Below are positions 1 to 9,295 of a stretch of DNA of 64,000 bases, piece after piece. The position numbers and the translations under genes are program-made. The notes beneath the pieces were generated by a model. That model was given only the letters and a program-made list of their open reading frames with translations. It searched no databases and had not been told where the DNA came from. The first letter of the stretch is position 1; every line of letters starts with the position of its first letter. Source of the stretch: Fibrobacterota bacterium (GTDB taxonomy: Bacteria; Fibrobacterota; Fibrobacteria; UBA5070); the NCBI GenBank assembly GCA_016715065.1, contig JADKBN010000017.1, forward strand, positions 1 to 64,000. The letters are read 5' to 3'.

Positions 1-271
1 ATCACCATGGAAGTTCCCCTGTGGAAATGGAGTGTTGACGGTGGCATCTGGACTGCTGCGGTATTTCTGTGGAGCGGCCAGTGCCACTCGAATCGATGGA
101 GGAATAAATAGGAGCATTTACAGGCCTCGTCAACGAATTTTCGGTGTGGGAAGATCGGGCTTAAATCGGTTCATTGTGTTTGGCAAGACCAGAATATTTG
201 CAATCTGTGGTATGAGCGAATGTCTCTGCCCCTAGATCTTGGGGGTGAAGGCTGGATCACAGGTCAACCAT

Positions 272-302
272 TCATCCACATTGTATCCACATCGTATCCA
301 CT
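272..302. repeat. Three phased 9-mers resembling DnaA boxes
   Basis: Three near-identical 9-mers, tcatccaca, gtatccaca and gtatccact, begin at 272, 283 and 294, exactly 11 bp apart, about one helical turn. The first two are one mismatch from the DnaA box consensus ttatccaca and the third differs at two positions. No dnaA, dnaN or other origin gene is in view, so a regulator-binding array is at least as likely as an origin piece. Confidence 0.35.
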
Positions 303-362
303 ATAATTGACATTGGAATTGCGGGTCTGATTTGGTTTCTTTAAACATTAAATTCGATTGTA

Positions 363-380
363 TTTGATTATTTAATCAAA
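363..380. promoter_or_regulatory. 18-bp palindrome, possible operator
   Basis: tttgattatttaatcaaa is a perfect inverted repeat with 8-bp arms and a 2-bp centre, in the AT-rich part of the region upstream of hom. The symmetry is typical of dimeric repressor sites. A ttgaca hexamer lies at 307-312, but no good -10 follows at the right spacing. The bound protein is unknown. Confidence 0.35.
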
Positions 381-729
381 TGTCGATGCCTGACAATTCG
401 ATTGTTGGAAATCCAGTGAGTCTTTGGATGCTCGCTCAACTCATTGCAAGATCAAGAGTTGGGTGGTTGAACCTAGATGCCGCAATAGAACCGGGCGCGC
501 TGCCCACCATCTCGTTCGCGCCTGGTCTTTTCGCCTCGCTCCCCCGCACCTTCCAAGTGCGCCGGCGGTCGGACGAAAATCCCAGGCATCAAACGACCTG
601 GCGAGCATCACATCCCTCTCTATCGCTGCATCTAGGTTGTGAATCCGACGGGGATGGATGCATTTTTACCCATCAGTGTCGGATCCGTGGTGGAACACGC
701 CGCGGGTAGATTTTGAAGGGAAGTTGGAC

Positions 730-2025
730 ATGACCATCGGGATTGGCATCATCGGAACAGGTACGGTTGGTTCGGGGGTCATCGAACTTCTGACCACTCG
801 AGCACCATCGCTTGCGCACGCCGCCGGAGTCGAGGTGCAGGTCGTGGCTATCTGCGCCAAGGAGTCTTCCGAGCTGGAGCCCTACGCAAAAGCAGGGATT
901 TCCACCACCACCCTCGCCACCGACCTCATCGACGATCCCGCGGTCCACATCGTGGTGGAGCTCGCCGGAGGCTACGACCTGCCCAAGTCCTGGGTGGAAC
1001 GTGCGCTGAAGTCCGGTAAGGCCGTGGTGACGGCCAACAAGGCCATGATCGCCAAACACGGCGGACATTTGTTCCCCTTCGCCTTCCAGCACGGGACGGA
1101 AATCCGCTTCGAGGCGGCGGTCGGCGGGGCGATTCCCATCATCCGGTCCCTGCGCGAGGCGTTTGTCGCCTCGGACGCCAAAAGTCTGGCCTGCATCATC
1201 AACGGGACCTCCAACTACATCCTCAGCCGAATGGCGGAAGTGGGCATGGACTTTTCCGCCGCTCTGGCCGAAGCCCAAGCCCATGGGTACGCCGAAGCCG
1301 ACCCGACCTTCGATGTCGAAGGCATCGATGCGGCGCACAAAGTGGCCATTCTCGCCTCGCTTTGCTCCGGGCAGAGGGTGGATTTCCAGAAAATGCACGT
1401 GGAGGGGATCACCAAGATTTCGGCTACGGATGTGGCCGGTGCCCGCGAAATGGGCTGCGCCATCAAATTGCTGGGCCTGGTGGAGATCCATGAAGATGGC
1501 ATCGATGCTCGGGTGCATCCCTGCCTGGTGCCCTACAAACATCCCTTGGCGGGAGTCAATGGCGCGTTCAACGCGGTATTCATTGATGGCTCCACGTCAG
1601 GCCCGAGCCTGTTGTATGGCAAGGGTGCCGGACGACTCCCCACCGCTTCCGCCGTGGTCGCCGACATCGTGGACGCCGCTCGCCGGATCCACGACAAGAC
1701 CGCCGTGGTGAACCTCTCCTGGATGGGGGCCAAGGATGCTTCGCTGCGGCCGTTGGCCTTGGCCGAGGGTCGTTACTACCTGCGGTTCCAGGTCGCCGAC
1801 AAACCCGGCGTGCTGGGTCGAGTCGCCACCATCCTGGGCGAAAACGGTGTATCGGTGGCCTCCATGGTCCAGCACGAAGGCAAGGGTACCACCTCGATGG
1901 TGATCGATACCCACCATGCTCGCGAGTCCGATGTCCAAACGGCCGTGGCCAAGATCACCGCGATGCACGACATCGTGCAGCCGGCGGTGGTCTTGCGCCA
2001 CTACGATCGAGGCGTGGTCGAGTGA
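730..2025 (+). CDS. hom: Homoserine dehydrogenase
   Basis: Catalyses NAD(P)H-dependent reduction of aspartate semialdehyde to homoserine, the branch point to threonine and methionine. The 431-residue length fits the monofunctional family. The Rossmann motif GTGTVG is at residues 9-14, followed by ANKAM near 102, the substrate-domain segments AAVGGAIPII and NGTSNYIL, and GYAEADPTFDVEG, which leads to the conserved catalytic lysine region. A C-terminal ACT domain occupies about residues 350-415, implying amino-acid feedback. I chose the ATG at 730 because the GIIGTG motif follows at once and a gaaggga ribosome site lies at 715-721; an upstream in-frame start would add 24 unrelated residues. The stop overlaps the GTG start of the next gene. 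Confidence 0.95.
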   Translation: MTIGIGIIGTGTVGSGVIELLTTRAPSLAHAAGVEVQVVAICAKESSELEPYAKAGISTTTLATDLIDDPAVHIVVELAGGYDLPKSWVERALKSGKAVVTANKAMIAKHGGHLFPFAFQHGTEIRFEAAVGGAIPIIRSLREAFVASDAKSLACIINGTSNYILSRMAEVGMDFSAALAEAQAHGYAEADPTFDVEGIDAAHKVAILASLCSGQRVDFQKMHVEGITKISATDVAGAREMGCAIKLLGLVEIHEDGIDARVHPCLVPYKHPLAGVNGAFNAVFIDGSTSGPSLLYGKGAGRLPTASAVVADIVDAARRIHDKTAVVNLSWMGAKDASLRPLALAEGRYYLRFQVADKPGVLGRVATILGENGVSVASMVQHEGKGTTSMVIDTHHARESDVQTAVAKITAMHDIVQPAVVLRHYDRGVVE

Positions 2026-3479
2026 CCTCGCTGAGGGCGGCGGAGCGGGCGGCATTCATCGCCGCCGACTTCCTCGGGGGGTGCTTGGCGGTCGCGGCTG
2101 TTTTCTGGCTGCGCTATCGCAGCGGCATCCTTCCGGAGGAAGTCGACCTCGAATTGGACATCGAGACGGTGTTCTCTCTGGTGGTTCTTCCCATCGGGTG
2201 GATGTTCTGGTTTTTCCTGCACGGGATGTACCGGGATTGGTTCCTGGAAAGCCGAACGCGTCAGATTCTGGTCCTGTTCGCGGCCTGCAGCCTGGGTGCC
2301 CTTGGATTGTTCCTGGTCATGGCCGGTTCCGACCTGGTAGCCGTGCTGGCCAGCCAAGACCGAACTTGGGCGGCTTTCCAGGCGCTTTTCACCCGTTCGC
2401 GCATGGTCACGGTGGGAGGTTACGGCGCATCGATGCTGTTGTTTCCGGGAGCCCTGCGCCTGACGGTGCAGGGGATCACCCGGTCGCTCCTGAGGTCCGG
2501 CAAGGGTCTGGAAGCCGCGATCCTGCTGGGTGCGAACGATCAAGGCAACCAGGTGCTCCAGAGGCTGCGTGCCCGTCCCATCCTGGGAATCGAGCCGGTG
2601 GCCTTTCTGGATCCGGATGCCAAGCGCGCCGGGAAACGTTTCGACGGCCTGCGCATCGCCGGAAAATATTCCGATCTTCCTCGTGTCCTGGACGAGACGG
2701 GCGCCCGACATGTCGTGATCTGCCATTCCACCTCCTCGCACAACGAAATCCTGCGGATCTTGTCGTTTCTGGACGATCGCTCCGTGACGGTGTATGTGGT
2801 GCCGGATCTGTTCGATGTGCTTTCCGGTCATTTGCGCACGGTGGTCCTTCATCAGGCCGATCTGTTGGTCTTGCTCCAGCACCACCTGCCGGGTTGGCAG
2901 GCCGGCATGAAGCGCTTGATGGATCTGGCTTTTTCGGTGGTGATCCTGCTGGCCGCACTTCCTGCCTTGCTGTTGGCGATGCTGGCCATCAAGCTGGACA
3001 GCCCCGGTCCCATCTTCTACAGCCAGGAACGCGTGGGCCAGTACGGCAGGCGGTTTCGGGTCTGGAAGCTGCGCACCATGCGCACCGACGCCGAAAAGTC
3101 CGGACCCCAGTGGGCCGGCAAAAAAGACAACCGCATCACCAAGGTCGGCAAGTTCCTGCGTAAGACGCGCCTGGACGAGGTGCCGCAACTGTGGTGCGTG
3201 TTCCGAGGCGACATGGCTTTGGTCGGCCCTCGGCCGGAGCGCGAGTTTTTCATCGAAAAATTGCGCGACGAGGTGCCTCTGTACGTGCGACGCCTGAAAA
3301 TGAAGCCCGGACTGACCGGATGGGCGCAGGTCACGCTTGGCTACGACAATTCCATCGAGGATGTGAAAAAGAAGGTCATGGCCGACCTTTGGTATTTCGA
3401 GAACCTTTCCTTGTCGCTGGACATCCAGATCCTGGTCCGCACGATCTGGGTGGTGCTCACAGGAAAAGGTGCCAACTGA
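2022..3479 (+). CDS. Undecaprenyl-phosphate sugar phosphotransferase (exopolysaccharide initiation)
   Basis: Likely transfers a sugar-1-phosphate from a nucleotide sugar to undecaprenyl phosphate at the inner membrane, the first step of exopolysaccharide or O-antigen assembly. The 485-residue protein has several N-terminal membrane segments, a central nucleotide-binding-like region (AAILLGANDQGN), another membrane segment after KRLMDLAFS, and the C-terminal bacterial sugar-transferase domain with GPIFYSQERVG, FRVWKLRTM, LDEVPQLWCVFRGDM, LVGPRPE and KPGLTGWAQV. This is the WbaP/WcaJ-type architecture. The GTG start overlaps the hom stop (GTGA). Substrate sugar cannot be told. No other glycan-assembly genes are adjacent. 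Confidence 0.9.
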   Translation: MTSLRAAERAAFIAADFLGGCLAVAAVFWLRYRSGILPEEVDLELDIETVFSLVVLPIGWMFWFFLHGMYRDWFLESRTRQILVLFAACSLGALGLFLVMAGSDLVAVLASQDRTWAAFQALFTRSRMVTVGGYGASMLLFPGALRLTVQGITRSLLRSGKGLEAAILLGANDQGNQVLQRLRARPILGIEPVAFLDPDAKRAGKRFDGLRIAGKYSDLPRVLDETGARHVVICHSTSSHNEILRILSFLDDRSVTVYVVPDLFDVLSGHLRTVVLHQADLLVLLQHHLPGWQAGMKRLMDLAFSVVILLAALPALLLAMLAIKLDSPGPIFYSQERVGQYGRRFRVWKLRTMRTDAEKSGPQWAGKKDNRITKVGKFLRKTRLDEVPQLWCVFRGDMALVGPRPEREFFIEKLRDEVPLYVRRLKMKPGLTGWAQVTLGYDNSIEDVKKKVMADLWYFENLSLSLDIQILVRTIWVVLTGKGAN

Positions 3480-3481
3480 GG

Positions 3482-3913
3482 TTGCGCAAGCGGTTTTTGC
3501 TTCCCGCCACGACCTTCATGGTCGGGCTTGTGGTGGTTTTGGCCGGATGGGCGGTTCTGGCCAGAATCCGTCAGGTCCACCGGGAGCACGAGCTCGCCCT
3601 GTCGTGGATCGACGTGGGTCGAAAGCTCGACCAAATGGCCCAGCGAATCGGGTCCGACCGGACCGGATTTCCCGATGCCTGGGAGCTGACCCAGGCTGCT
3701 GACGATTCCTTGGTGCGCCTTCGGCTCGACTCCGCCGAAGCGAGGCTTTGGCGGCTGATCATGCACAGCAAGCCGCCATTGGCAGCGGCAGATTCTTTGC
3801 GGGGTGTCATGATTCGAGCACGGGAACGACAAGGTCTGGCCCTTGCGCATTGCCGGAGCAGCCGTGAGGGCTGGTTGGGGGAATGGGCACTCACCGGTTT
3901 CCCCAGACGTTAG
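3482..3913 (+). CDS. Small membrane-anchored protein of unknown function
   Basis: A 143-residue protein starting at TTG 3482, two bases after the sugar transferase stop. An N-terminal basic start (LRKRFLLP) is followed by one membrane helix (FMVGLVVVLAGWAVL) and a soluble, probably helical, Arg-rich tail. I recognise no domain. Tight coupling to the sugar transferase suggests co-translation and perhaps an accessory role in envelope polysaccharide assembly, but that is only context. The alternative start, ATG at 3518, would cut into the membrane helix. It ends 12 bp before the convergent mltG gene. Confidence 0.55.
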   Translation: MRKRFLLPATTFMVGLVVVLAGWAVLARIRQVHREHELALSWIDVGRKLDQMAQRIGSDRTGFPDAWELTQAADDSLVRLRLDSAEARLWRLIMHSKPPLAAADSLRGVMIRARERQGLALAHCRSSREGWLGEWALTGFPRR

Positions 3914-3925
3914 CCCGGGCCCTGG

Positions 3926-4960
3926 TCAGGGGGCCATCACTCCTGATGTGCGCCGGTTGCGGGCCGCCTGGTCCTTGTAGCGGTTGTGTTGCCCAAGATC
4001 CTTGGAAAAGAAATGCGCGCGGGATCCGTCGTCCTTGGCCACGAAGTAGAGCCAGCCGCCGCTGACGTCCGGCGAGAGCGAGGCGCGCAGGGCGTCGCGA
4101 CCTGCCATGGCGATTGGACCCGGAATCAATCCGGCGTACAAGCGGGTGTTGTAGGGGGAGTCGAACGCCAGATCCGATTTGGTGAGGGATCCGGTGAACT
4201 TGTTCAGGGCGTAGCGCACGGTGGGGTCGGCACCGAGCGGCATTCCCGTTTGGAGGCGCAGCCAAAAAACGCCCGCGATCTGTGGGGCTTCGGTCCGCAC
4301 GGCCGCTTCACGTTCCACGATGGAGGCCAGGGTGGCCACGCCATGGATGCCGTATTGTTTCCAGACGGGAGAGACCGTGGTATCGCCGGATTCTGCCAGC
4401 ACTTTGCGGAACCGCTTGTGGAGAACCCTGGCGATGTCCATGGAAGATTCACTTCCGTTGAACAGATAGGTGTCGGGAAAGAGGTATCCCTCCATGCTCG
4501 CGGCGGGAATTCCCAATTTGCGAGCCGAATCCGGACTTTGGCACAGCCTCGCGAATTCGGTGCTGTCGGCGATATCGGAATGGGCCAACAGTCCGGCGAA
4601 GTCGGTGCAGGTGCGCCCTTCCGGAAAGGTCACCTTCAAGCCGGATTCGCCTGGCCCGGAGAGAATGTCCAGCGCGTTCCAAACAGGCAAGGTGCGATGG
4701 ATCCGGAAAATGCCGGGGTGGAGTTTGCGATCCAGACCGCGAAACCGTGCCGTGGTGCGGAAGACCGGCTCCGCCCAAGACGGAATCCGTCCTTCCGCCA
4801 CCAGCCGCCTGGCGATCTGCCGGGTGCCCTCGCCGGGACGAACGCGCCAGGAATCGACCGGTCCGGAGGCGACCGGACGGAACAACGCATACCAACCCAC
4901 CGCGGTGGTGGCCACGATGAGCAATCCCAGGAAACCGCTGATGCGTTTGCGCTTGGACAT
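3926..4960 (-). CDS. mltG: Endolytic murein transglycosylase MltG
   Basis: Cleaves nascent glycan strands in peptidoglycan and is thought to act as a terminator of glycan polymerisation next to synthases. 344 residues: cytoplasmic basic start (SKRKRIS), one membrane anchor (FLGLLIVATTAVGWYALF), a LysM-like segment (WRVRPGEGTRQIARRLVAEG), then the YceG domain. The motif LASIVEREA carries the catalytic glutamate of the family, followed by GVFWLRLQTGMPLGADPTVRYAL and the YNTRLYAGLIPGPIAMAG signature. The start codon overlaps the stop of the upstream penicillin-binding protein gene by one base (TGATG), so the two peptidoglycan enzymes are translationally coupled. Confidence 0.93.
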   Translation of the reverse strand: MSKRKRISGFLGLLIVATTAVGWYALFRPVASGPVDSWRVRPGEGTRQIARRLVAEGRIPSWAEPVFRTTARFRGLDRKLHPGIFRIHRTLPVWNALDILSGPGESGLKVTFPEGRTCTDFAGLLAHSDIADSTEFARLCQSPDSARKLGIPAASMEGYLFPDTYLFNGSESSMDIARVLHKRFRKVLAESGDTTVSPVWKQYGIHGVATLASIVEREAAVRTEAPQIAGVFWLRLQTGMPLGADPTVRYALNKFTGSLTKSDLAFDSPYNTRLYAGLIPGPIAMAGRDALRASLSPDVSGGWLYFVAKDDGSRAHFFSKDLGQHNRYKDQAARNRRTSGVMAP

Positions 4961-7200
4961 CAGAAGAGACTCGGGGCCTTGCGGACCGGCGCGGTGGAAT
5001 CTCCGGAGGTCTTGGGGCGCAGCGTGGGGGCGATCATACCGGGGATGGTCACGGTAACCGGTCCCTTGGAGGCGCTGGCGGTGTCCGTGATCGGGGTGGC
5101 CATGTGGGGGTTTCCGGCGACACCGAATTCCATGCGCATCTCTGCGCATGTTCCATCGGGCCGGGGTTTGCCGCAGGCGGTGTAGGTGGCAACCCTGGAG
5201 GGGCGAGGCCAATCGACCGGAGGGATGGCGCGGTGAGCGGCTTTCATCACGTCCACCCAGATCGGCAGGGCCACTTTGCCACCCGTGAACCCCGAACCCA
5301 ATTTTTTCTTCTGGTCGAAGCCCATCCAGACACCGCAGGTATAGATGGGTGTGAAGGCGATGAACCAGGCATCGGTGTAGTCGTTGGTGGTGCCGGTCTT
5401 GCCGCCGGCCGGAAAGGTGAATCCAGACGAAACCACTGGATAGCCGGTGCCGCGGCGGACCACGTCGCGCATCATGTCCATCAACACGTAGGCGTTCGCA
5501 CTGTCCATGACTTTGGATGATTTGGGAGCGGTGCGCTCCAAGAGACCACCGTCCTGGGTGTTGATGGAGTCCCACAGATGGGGCTCGTAACGTACACCGA
5601 GGTTGGCAAACGAAGAGTACGCCGAGGTCATTTCCATCAGGCTCACATCGGCCGAGCCCAACGCCAGTGAATACACCTTCGGCAAGGGGGTCCGGATGCC
5701 GGCACGGCGAGCCAGATCCACCACGCCGTCCACTCCGTAGCGGATGGCGGTTTGGACGGCGGGCATGTTCTTGGATTGAAGGAGAGCCCGGCGCAAGGTC
5801 ACGTAGCCATCGTAGGAGTTGTCGTAATTGTGCGGGGTCCAGACCTTGCCGGACCCATCGTCGATGGCCACGGTGTCGTCCAGCACGATGTCGGAGGGAA
5901 GCGCGCCTTTCTCGATGGCCGCACCGTACACGAAGGGTTTGAACGTGGATCCCGCCTGGCGCAGCGACTGCGTGGCGCGATTGAATTTGAAGTTCTCGAA
6001 ATTTTTACCGCCCACCAGAGCGCGGATCTGCCCGGTCTTGTTTTCGATCAACACCACCGCCGCCTGGACAGGGTAGTACTCGAGGTTGTCGGCTGTTTCT
6101 ACCGAATCCTTCCAAGTGGTCTTGCCCTCTTCGTCAAGGTACAGCCTGAACAAGGAGTCCAATTTCACTGAGGCCAGGGAGTCTGTCATCTTGTAGCGCT
6201 TCCCCAGCTTCAACTTGTTGACCACTCGTCGATTCACTTGCCTTTGCACATCCCACGTCCAGCGATTCACGGACGAATCCGCCGCCATCTGGATACGGCG
6301 ATCCACGGGGAGGTGCACCACCAAGCCCTTGTGGTACAGGGCATCCTCGCCCCATTCCTTTTCGATGTGACCGCGCACGGCTTCCAAGAAGTAGGCACCA
6401 TCCGAATTGGCCCGCTTGCGCGCGATCGACTTGACGGGGAGAGCCATGGTTTCACTGGCCTTGGCCTCGTCGATGTACCCTACCTGGGCCATCGAGTGGA
6501 GGACCGTGTTGCGGCGCTTCTGAACCAGTTCCTTGGCCTTGTCAGGCCGGTATCGCTCAGGCTTTTGGATCATGCCGGCGAGGGTCGCGCATTCCACCAA
6601 ATCCAGCTTCCAAACGTCCTTCCCGAAATTCAACCGGGCGGCGGCCTGCATACCATAGGTGCCGCTACCCAAGTAGATCTCGTTGAGATAGAAGGTCATC
6701 AATTGGCGTTTGGTGTAATACCGCTCCAAACGCACCGCGGTGATTGCCTCCAGGATTTTTCGCTTGTAGGATTTTTCGTGGGTAAGGAAGACGTTTTTCG
6801 CCAACTGCTGGGTGAGGGTCGAGCCTCCCTGGCGACGCCCTTTGAGGACGGTGTTGACGGCCGCGCCCATGGTGCGGTAGAGGTTCATTCCCCAGTGGTC
6901 GTAGTACTGGCGGTCTTCGATGGCCATGACCGCTTGCTGCAGCTGCAGTGGGATGGAGTCCAGCGGAACCCAGTTGCGTCGCTCCACGAAAAATTCGCCG
7001 AAAGGCTTCCCGTCGCGATCCAGCACCTGGGTGGACAACGTGGGACTGATTGACCGAAGGTCTTCCAGCGGAGGGACTTCCTTCGAGTAGGCCCAAAAGA
7101 GCAGCCCGACAGCGCCCAGTCCCAAAACGGTCGGGATGGCCAGCGCGACGAGGCACGTGAGATAGAGTCGAGGAGAAAACTTCAGATGGGCAAGGGCCAT
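4960..7200 (-). CDS. Bifunctional penicillin-binding protein 1A (class A)
   Basis: Polymerises and cross-links peptidoglycan at the periplasmic face. About 746 residues from the ATG at 7200: a membrane anchor (LYLTCLVALAIPTVLGLGAV), a GT51 transglycosylase domain with EDRQYYDHWG (catalytic Glu near residue 95) and GGSTLTQQLAKNVF, and a transpeptidase domain with the SxxK motif in AGSTFKPFVYGAAIEKG, SKN in LLQSKNMPAV and KTG in GGKTGTTNDYTDAWF. A TTG start at 7227 is possible and would add nine residues; neither has an ideal ribosome site, and I prefer ATG. The C-terminal tail beyond the transpeptidase is Pro/Thr-rich and short. Followed at once by mltG. Confidence 0.93.
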   Translation of the reverse strand: MALAHLKFSPRLYLTCLVALAIPTVLGLGAVGLLFWAYSKEVPPLEDLRSISPTLSTQVLDRDGKPFGEFFVERRNWVPLDSIPLQLQQAVMAIEDRQYYDHWGMNLYRTMGAAVNTVLKGRRQGGSTLTQQLAKNVFLTHEKSYKRKILEAITAVRLERYYTKRQLMTFYLNEIYLGSGTYGMQAAARLNFGKDVWKLDLVECATLAGMIQKPERYRPDKAKELVQKRRNTVLHSMAQVGYIDEAKASETMALPVKSIARKRANSDGAYFLEAVRGHIEKEWGEDALYHKGLVVHLPVDRRIQMAADSSVNRWTWDVQRQVNRRVVNKLKLGKRYKMTDSLASVKLDSLFRLYLDEEGKTTWKDSVETADNLEYYPVQAAVVLIENKTGQIRALVGGKNFENFKFNRATQSLRQAGSTFKPFVYGAAIEKGALPSDIVLDDTVAIDDGSGKVWTPHNYDNSYDGYVTLRRALLQSKNMPAVQTAIRYGVDGVVDLARRAGIRTPLPKVYSLALGSADVSLMEMTSAYSSFANLGVRYEPHLWDSINTQDGGLLERTAPKSSKVMDSANAYVLMDMMRDVVRRGTGYPVVSSGFTFPAGGKTGTTNDYTDAWFIAFTPIYTCGVWMGFDQKKKLGSGFTGGKVALPIWVDVMKAAHRAIPPVDWPRPSRVATYTACGKPRPDGTCAEMRMEFGVAGNPHMATPITDTASASKGPVTVTIPGMIAPTLRPKTSGDSTAPVRKAPSLF

Positions 7201-7284
7201 GAGCGGAAAGGTAGACCACCTTGGCAAGATCCGAACCCCTCACAAACGATCCCTCCCCGGGCGAAGGAGGCTAACTTTCCGGCT

Positions 7285-8505
7285 ATGCACGCGCCTGGAC
7301 TTGAATTGGAGTCTTTTTCGCCACTGGTCGAGCCTGACGAACGCGGTCGATTCGGGGAATTCGGAGGCAAATTCGCCCCGGAAGTTCTCATGCCCGCTTT
7401 GGAAGAGCTGGAGGCTGCCTGGCGGTCCGCCCGAGTGGATCCGGAGTTTTTGGCCCAATTTCACGGATTGTTGGCAGACTTCGTGGGGCGGCCTTCGCCG
7501 GTGTACGAGGCCAAGCGCCTCTCCGACGAGCTGGGTGGCGCGCGGCTGGTGTTCAAACGCGAAGATCTCAACCATACCGGCGCCCACAAGATCAACAACG
7601 CCTTGGGCCAATGCCTGTTGGTCAAGAAAATGGGCAAACACCGCGTGATCGCCGAGACCGGCGCCGGCCAGCACGGTGTGGCCACCGCGACCGCCTGCGC
7701 CCTGATGGATCTGGAATGCGTGATCTACATGGGCCGGGTGGACACGGAACGCCAAGCCGTGAACGTGGAACGCATGAAAATGTTGGGCGCCACGGTGGTC
7801 CCGGTGGATCAGGGCACCCGCACTCTCAAGGACGCGGTCAACGAGGCGATGCGCGATTGGGTCACCAACGTGCGCGACACCCACTACGTGTTGGGAACCG
7901 CCTACGGACCTCATCCTTTCCCGTGGATGGTGCGTGAATTCCAGCGGGTGATCGGCCGCGAAGCTCGCGCCCAGATCCTTGCGAAATTCGGGAAGCTTCC
8001 CGCCTGCGTGACCGCTTGCGTGGGTGGCGGATCCAACGCGATCGGTGTGATGTGGGATTTCCTCACCGACCCGGTGCGGTTGGTGGGCGTGGAAGCCGGG
8101 GGACGAAGCCTTGGAGAAGGAGAACACGCCGCGCGTTTCGCCACCGGCTCCGTGGGCATTTTCCAGGGCTCCAAGTCCTACTTGCTGCAAGACTCCGAAG
8201 GTCAGGTCTTGGGGACACATTCTGTCAGTGCCGGTCTGGACTACGCATCCGTCGGTGCCGAACACGCATGGCTACACGACATGGGCCGGGTGGAATACAC
8301 CTATGCCACCGACGACCAGGCTCTGGCGGCCTTCCACCGGCTCGCCCGCACGGAAGGCATCCTGCCCGCGTTGGAATCCAGCCACGCCGTGGCTTGGGCG
8401 ATCGAGCATGCCGTCGACTTCTCACCCTCCGACATCCTCCTTGTGAATCTCTCCGGCCGCGGAGACAAGGACCTGCACACCGTCATGGGGGCCGCCCGTG
8501 TCTGA
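7285..8505 (+). CDS. trpB: Tryptophan synthase beta chain
   Basis: Condenses indole and serine to tryptophan with PLP, in complex with TrpA. 406 residues, the normal length of the TrpB1 class. The PLP lysine is K102 in HTGAHKINNALGQ, and the phosphate-binding loop is GGGSNAIG. AETGAGQHGVATA and GRGDKD near the end are diagnostic. ATG 7285 has an aaggagg ribosome site at 7264-7270. The gene is divergent from the penicillin-binding protein, so the 85-bp gap between them should hold both promoters. It opens a six-gene coupled aromatic operon that lacks trpC, D, E and F. Confidence 0.97.
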   Translation: MHAPGLELESFSPLVEPDERGRFGEFGGKFAPEVLMPALEELEAAWRSARVDPEFLAQFHGLLADFVGRPSPVYEAKRLSDELGGARLVFKREDLNHTGAHKINNALGQCLLVKKMGKHRVIAETGAGQHGVATATACALMDLECVIYMGRVDTERQAVNVERMKMLGATVVPVDQGTRTLKDAVNEAMRDWVTNVRDTHYVLGTAYGPHPFPWMVREFQRVIGREARAQILAKFGKLPACVTACVGGGSNAIGVMWDFLTDPVRLVGVEAGGRSLGEGEHAARFATGSVGIFQGSKSYLLQDSEGQVLGTHSVSAGLDYASVGAEHAWLHDMGRVEYTYATDDQALAAFHRLARTEGILPALESSHAVAWAIEHAVDFSPSDILLVNLSGRGDKDLHTVMGAARV

Positions 8506-9295
8506 CCGGTTCCAAGCCCGTTTCGGGTCCAAGCTCGCCCGAGGACAAAAACTGTTCGTCGCCTATATCGGGGCGGGAGTCCCGGGGCTGGACGAATCCG
8601 TCGAGGTCGCCTTGGAACTGGCGCGCCTGGGTGTCGACTGCATCGAGTTCGGTTTGCCGTTTTCGGATCCCTACGGGGACGGCAGCGTGAACCAGGCCGC
8701 CGCCGAGGCGGGTCTGCGCAACGGCGTGACCGTGCCGGTCTACTTCGATTTGATCCGCAAGATCCGCGCGAAGACCGACATCCCCCTGGTGGCGTTCGGG
8801 TATTCCAATCCCGTCTGGAAATTCGGAGTGGAGGCTTTCGCCTTGGAGGCCTCCGCGGCGGGGATCGACGCCATGCTTCTGGTGGACATCCCGGTGGAGG
8901 AATCCGACGAATTGGACGCAGCCTGCGCCAAACATGGCCTGGCCACCACCTTCCTGACGGCACCCACCACGCCCCGCAAGCGCCTGGAAGCCATCGCCCA
9001 GCGCGCGCGCGGGTTTGTCTACCACGTCAGCCGCACCGGGGTGACGGGTGAGCAATCCGATCTGTCCGCGACTCTGGGCGAGGAAGTGCGACTGGTGAAA
9101 TCGATCGTCCGTTCGCCGGTCGTGGTGGGATTCGGGCTGAGCACGCCCGAGCAGGTCCACGAAGTATGCCAGGTCGCCGATGGCGCCGTGGTCGGCTCGG
9201 CCATCGTGCGACGCACCCTGCAGGAAAAACCCTTTCCGGAAATCCTGCGGGACGTGGCGAAACTCGTTGGTCCGTTGGTCGAGGCCTGCCGATGA
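8498..9295 (+). CDS. trpA: Tryptophan synthase alpha chain
   Basis: Cleaves indole-3-glycerol phosphate to indole and glyceraldehyde 3-phosphate, channelling indole to TrpB. 265 residues. The catalytic pair is E50 and D61 in CIEFGLPFSDPYGDGSVNQ, where the usual PVIQ end of the motif is SVNQ. Later TIM-barrel motifs include YHVSRTGVTG and VGFGLSTPEQV, followed by DGAVVGSAIV. The GTG start lies inside the trpB end (8-bp overlap), typical of coupled trpBA. Stop overlaps the next ATG. Confidence 0.95.
   Translation: MSDRFQARFGSKLARGQKLFVAYIGAGVPGLDESVEVALELARLGVDCIEFGLPFSDPYGDGSVNQAAAEAGLRNGVTVPVYFDLIRKIRAKTDIPLVAFGYSNPVWKFGVEAFALEASAAGIDAMLLVDIPVEESDELDAACAKHGLATTFLTAPTTPRKRLEAIAQRARGFVYHVSRTGVTGEQSDLSATLGEEVRLVKSIVRSPVVVGFGLSTPEQVHEVCQVADGAVVGSAIVRRTLQEKPFPEILRDVAKLVGPLVEACR

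Larger units (their letters stand above)
1..729. other. Leader/intergenic region upstream of hom, no convincing gene
   Basis: No ORF here has convincing codon use or recognisable protein sequence; the short ORFs are low-complexity shadows. The stretch from about 270 to 400 is much more AT-rich than the rest of the window and looks like a regulatory region. It holds three 11-bp phased repeats (272-302) and an 18-bp palindrome (363-380), listed separately. From about 480 to 700 it becomes GC-rich and could be a transcribed leader for the homoserine dehydrogenase gene. I see no riboswitch or attenuator peptide I can name. Confidence 0.5.

Noticed and set aside
272..302. Possible replication origin
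   Set aside because: Boxes are imperfect, no dnaA/dnaN/gidA neighbours and no AT-rich unwinding stretch beside them beyond about 100 bp; kept only as a binding-site array.
32..709. Short ORFs before hom (32-235, 380-709, 424-642)
   Set aside because: No ribosome sites or recognisable protein sequence, and overlapping frames with equal support.
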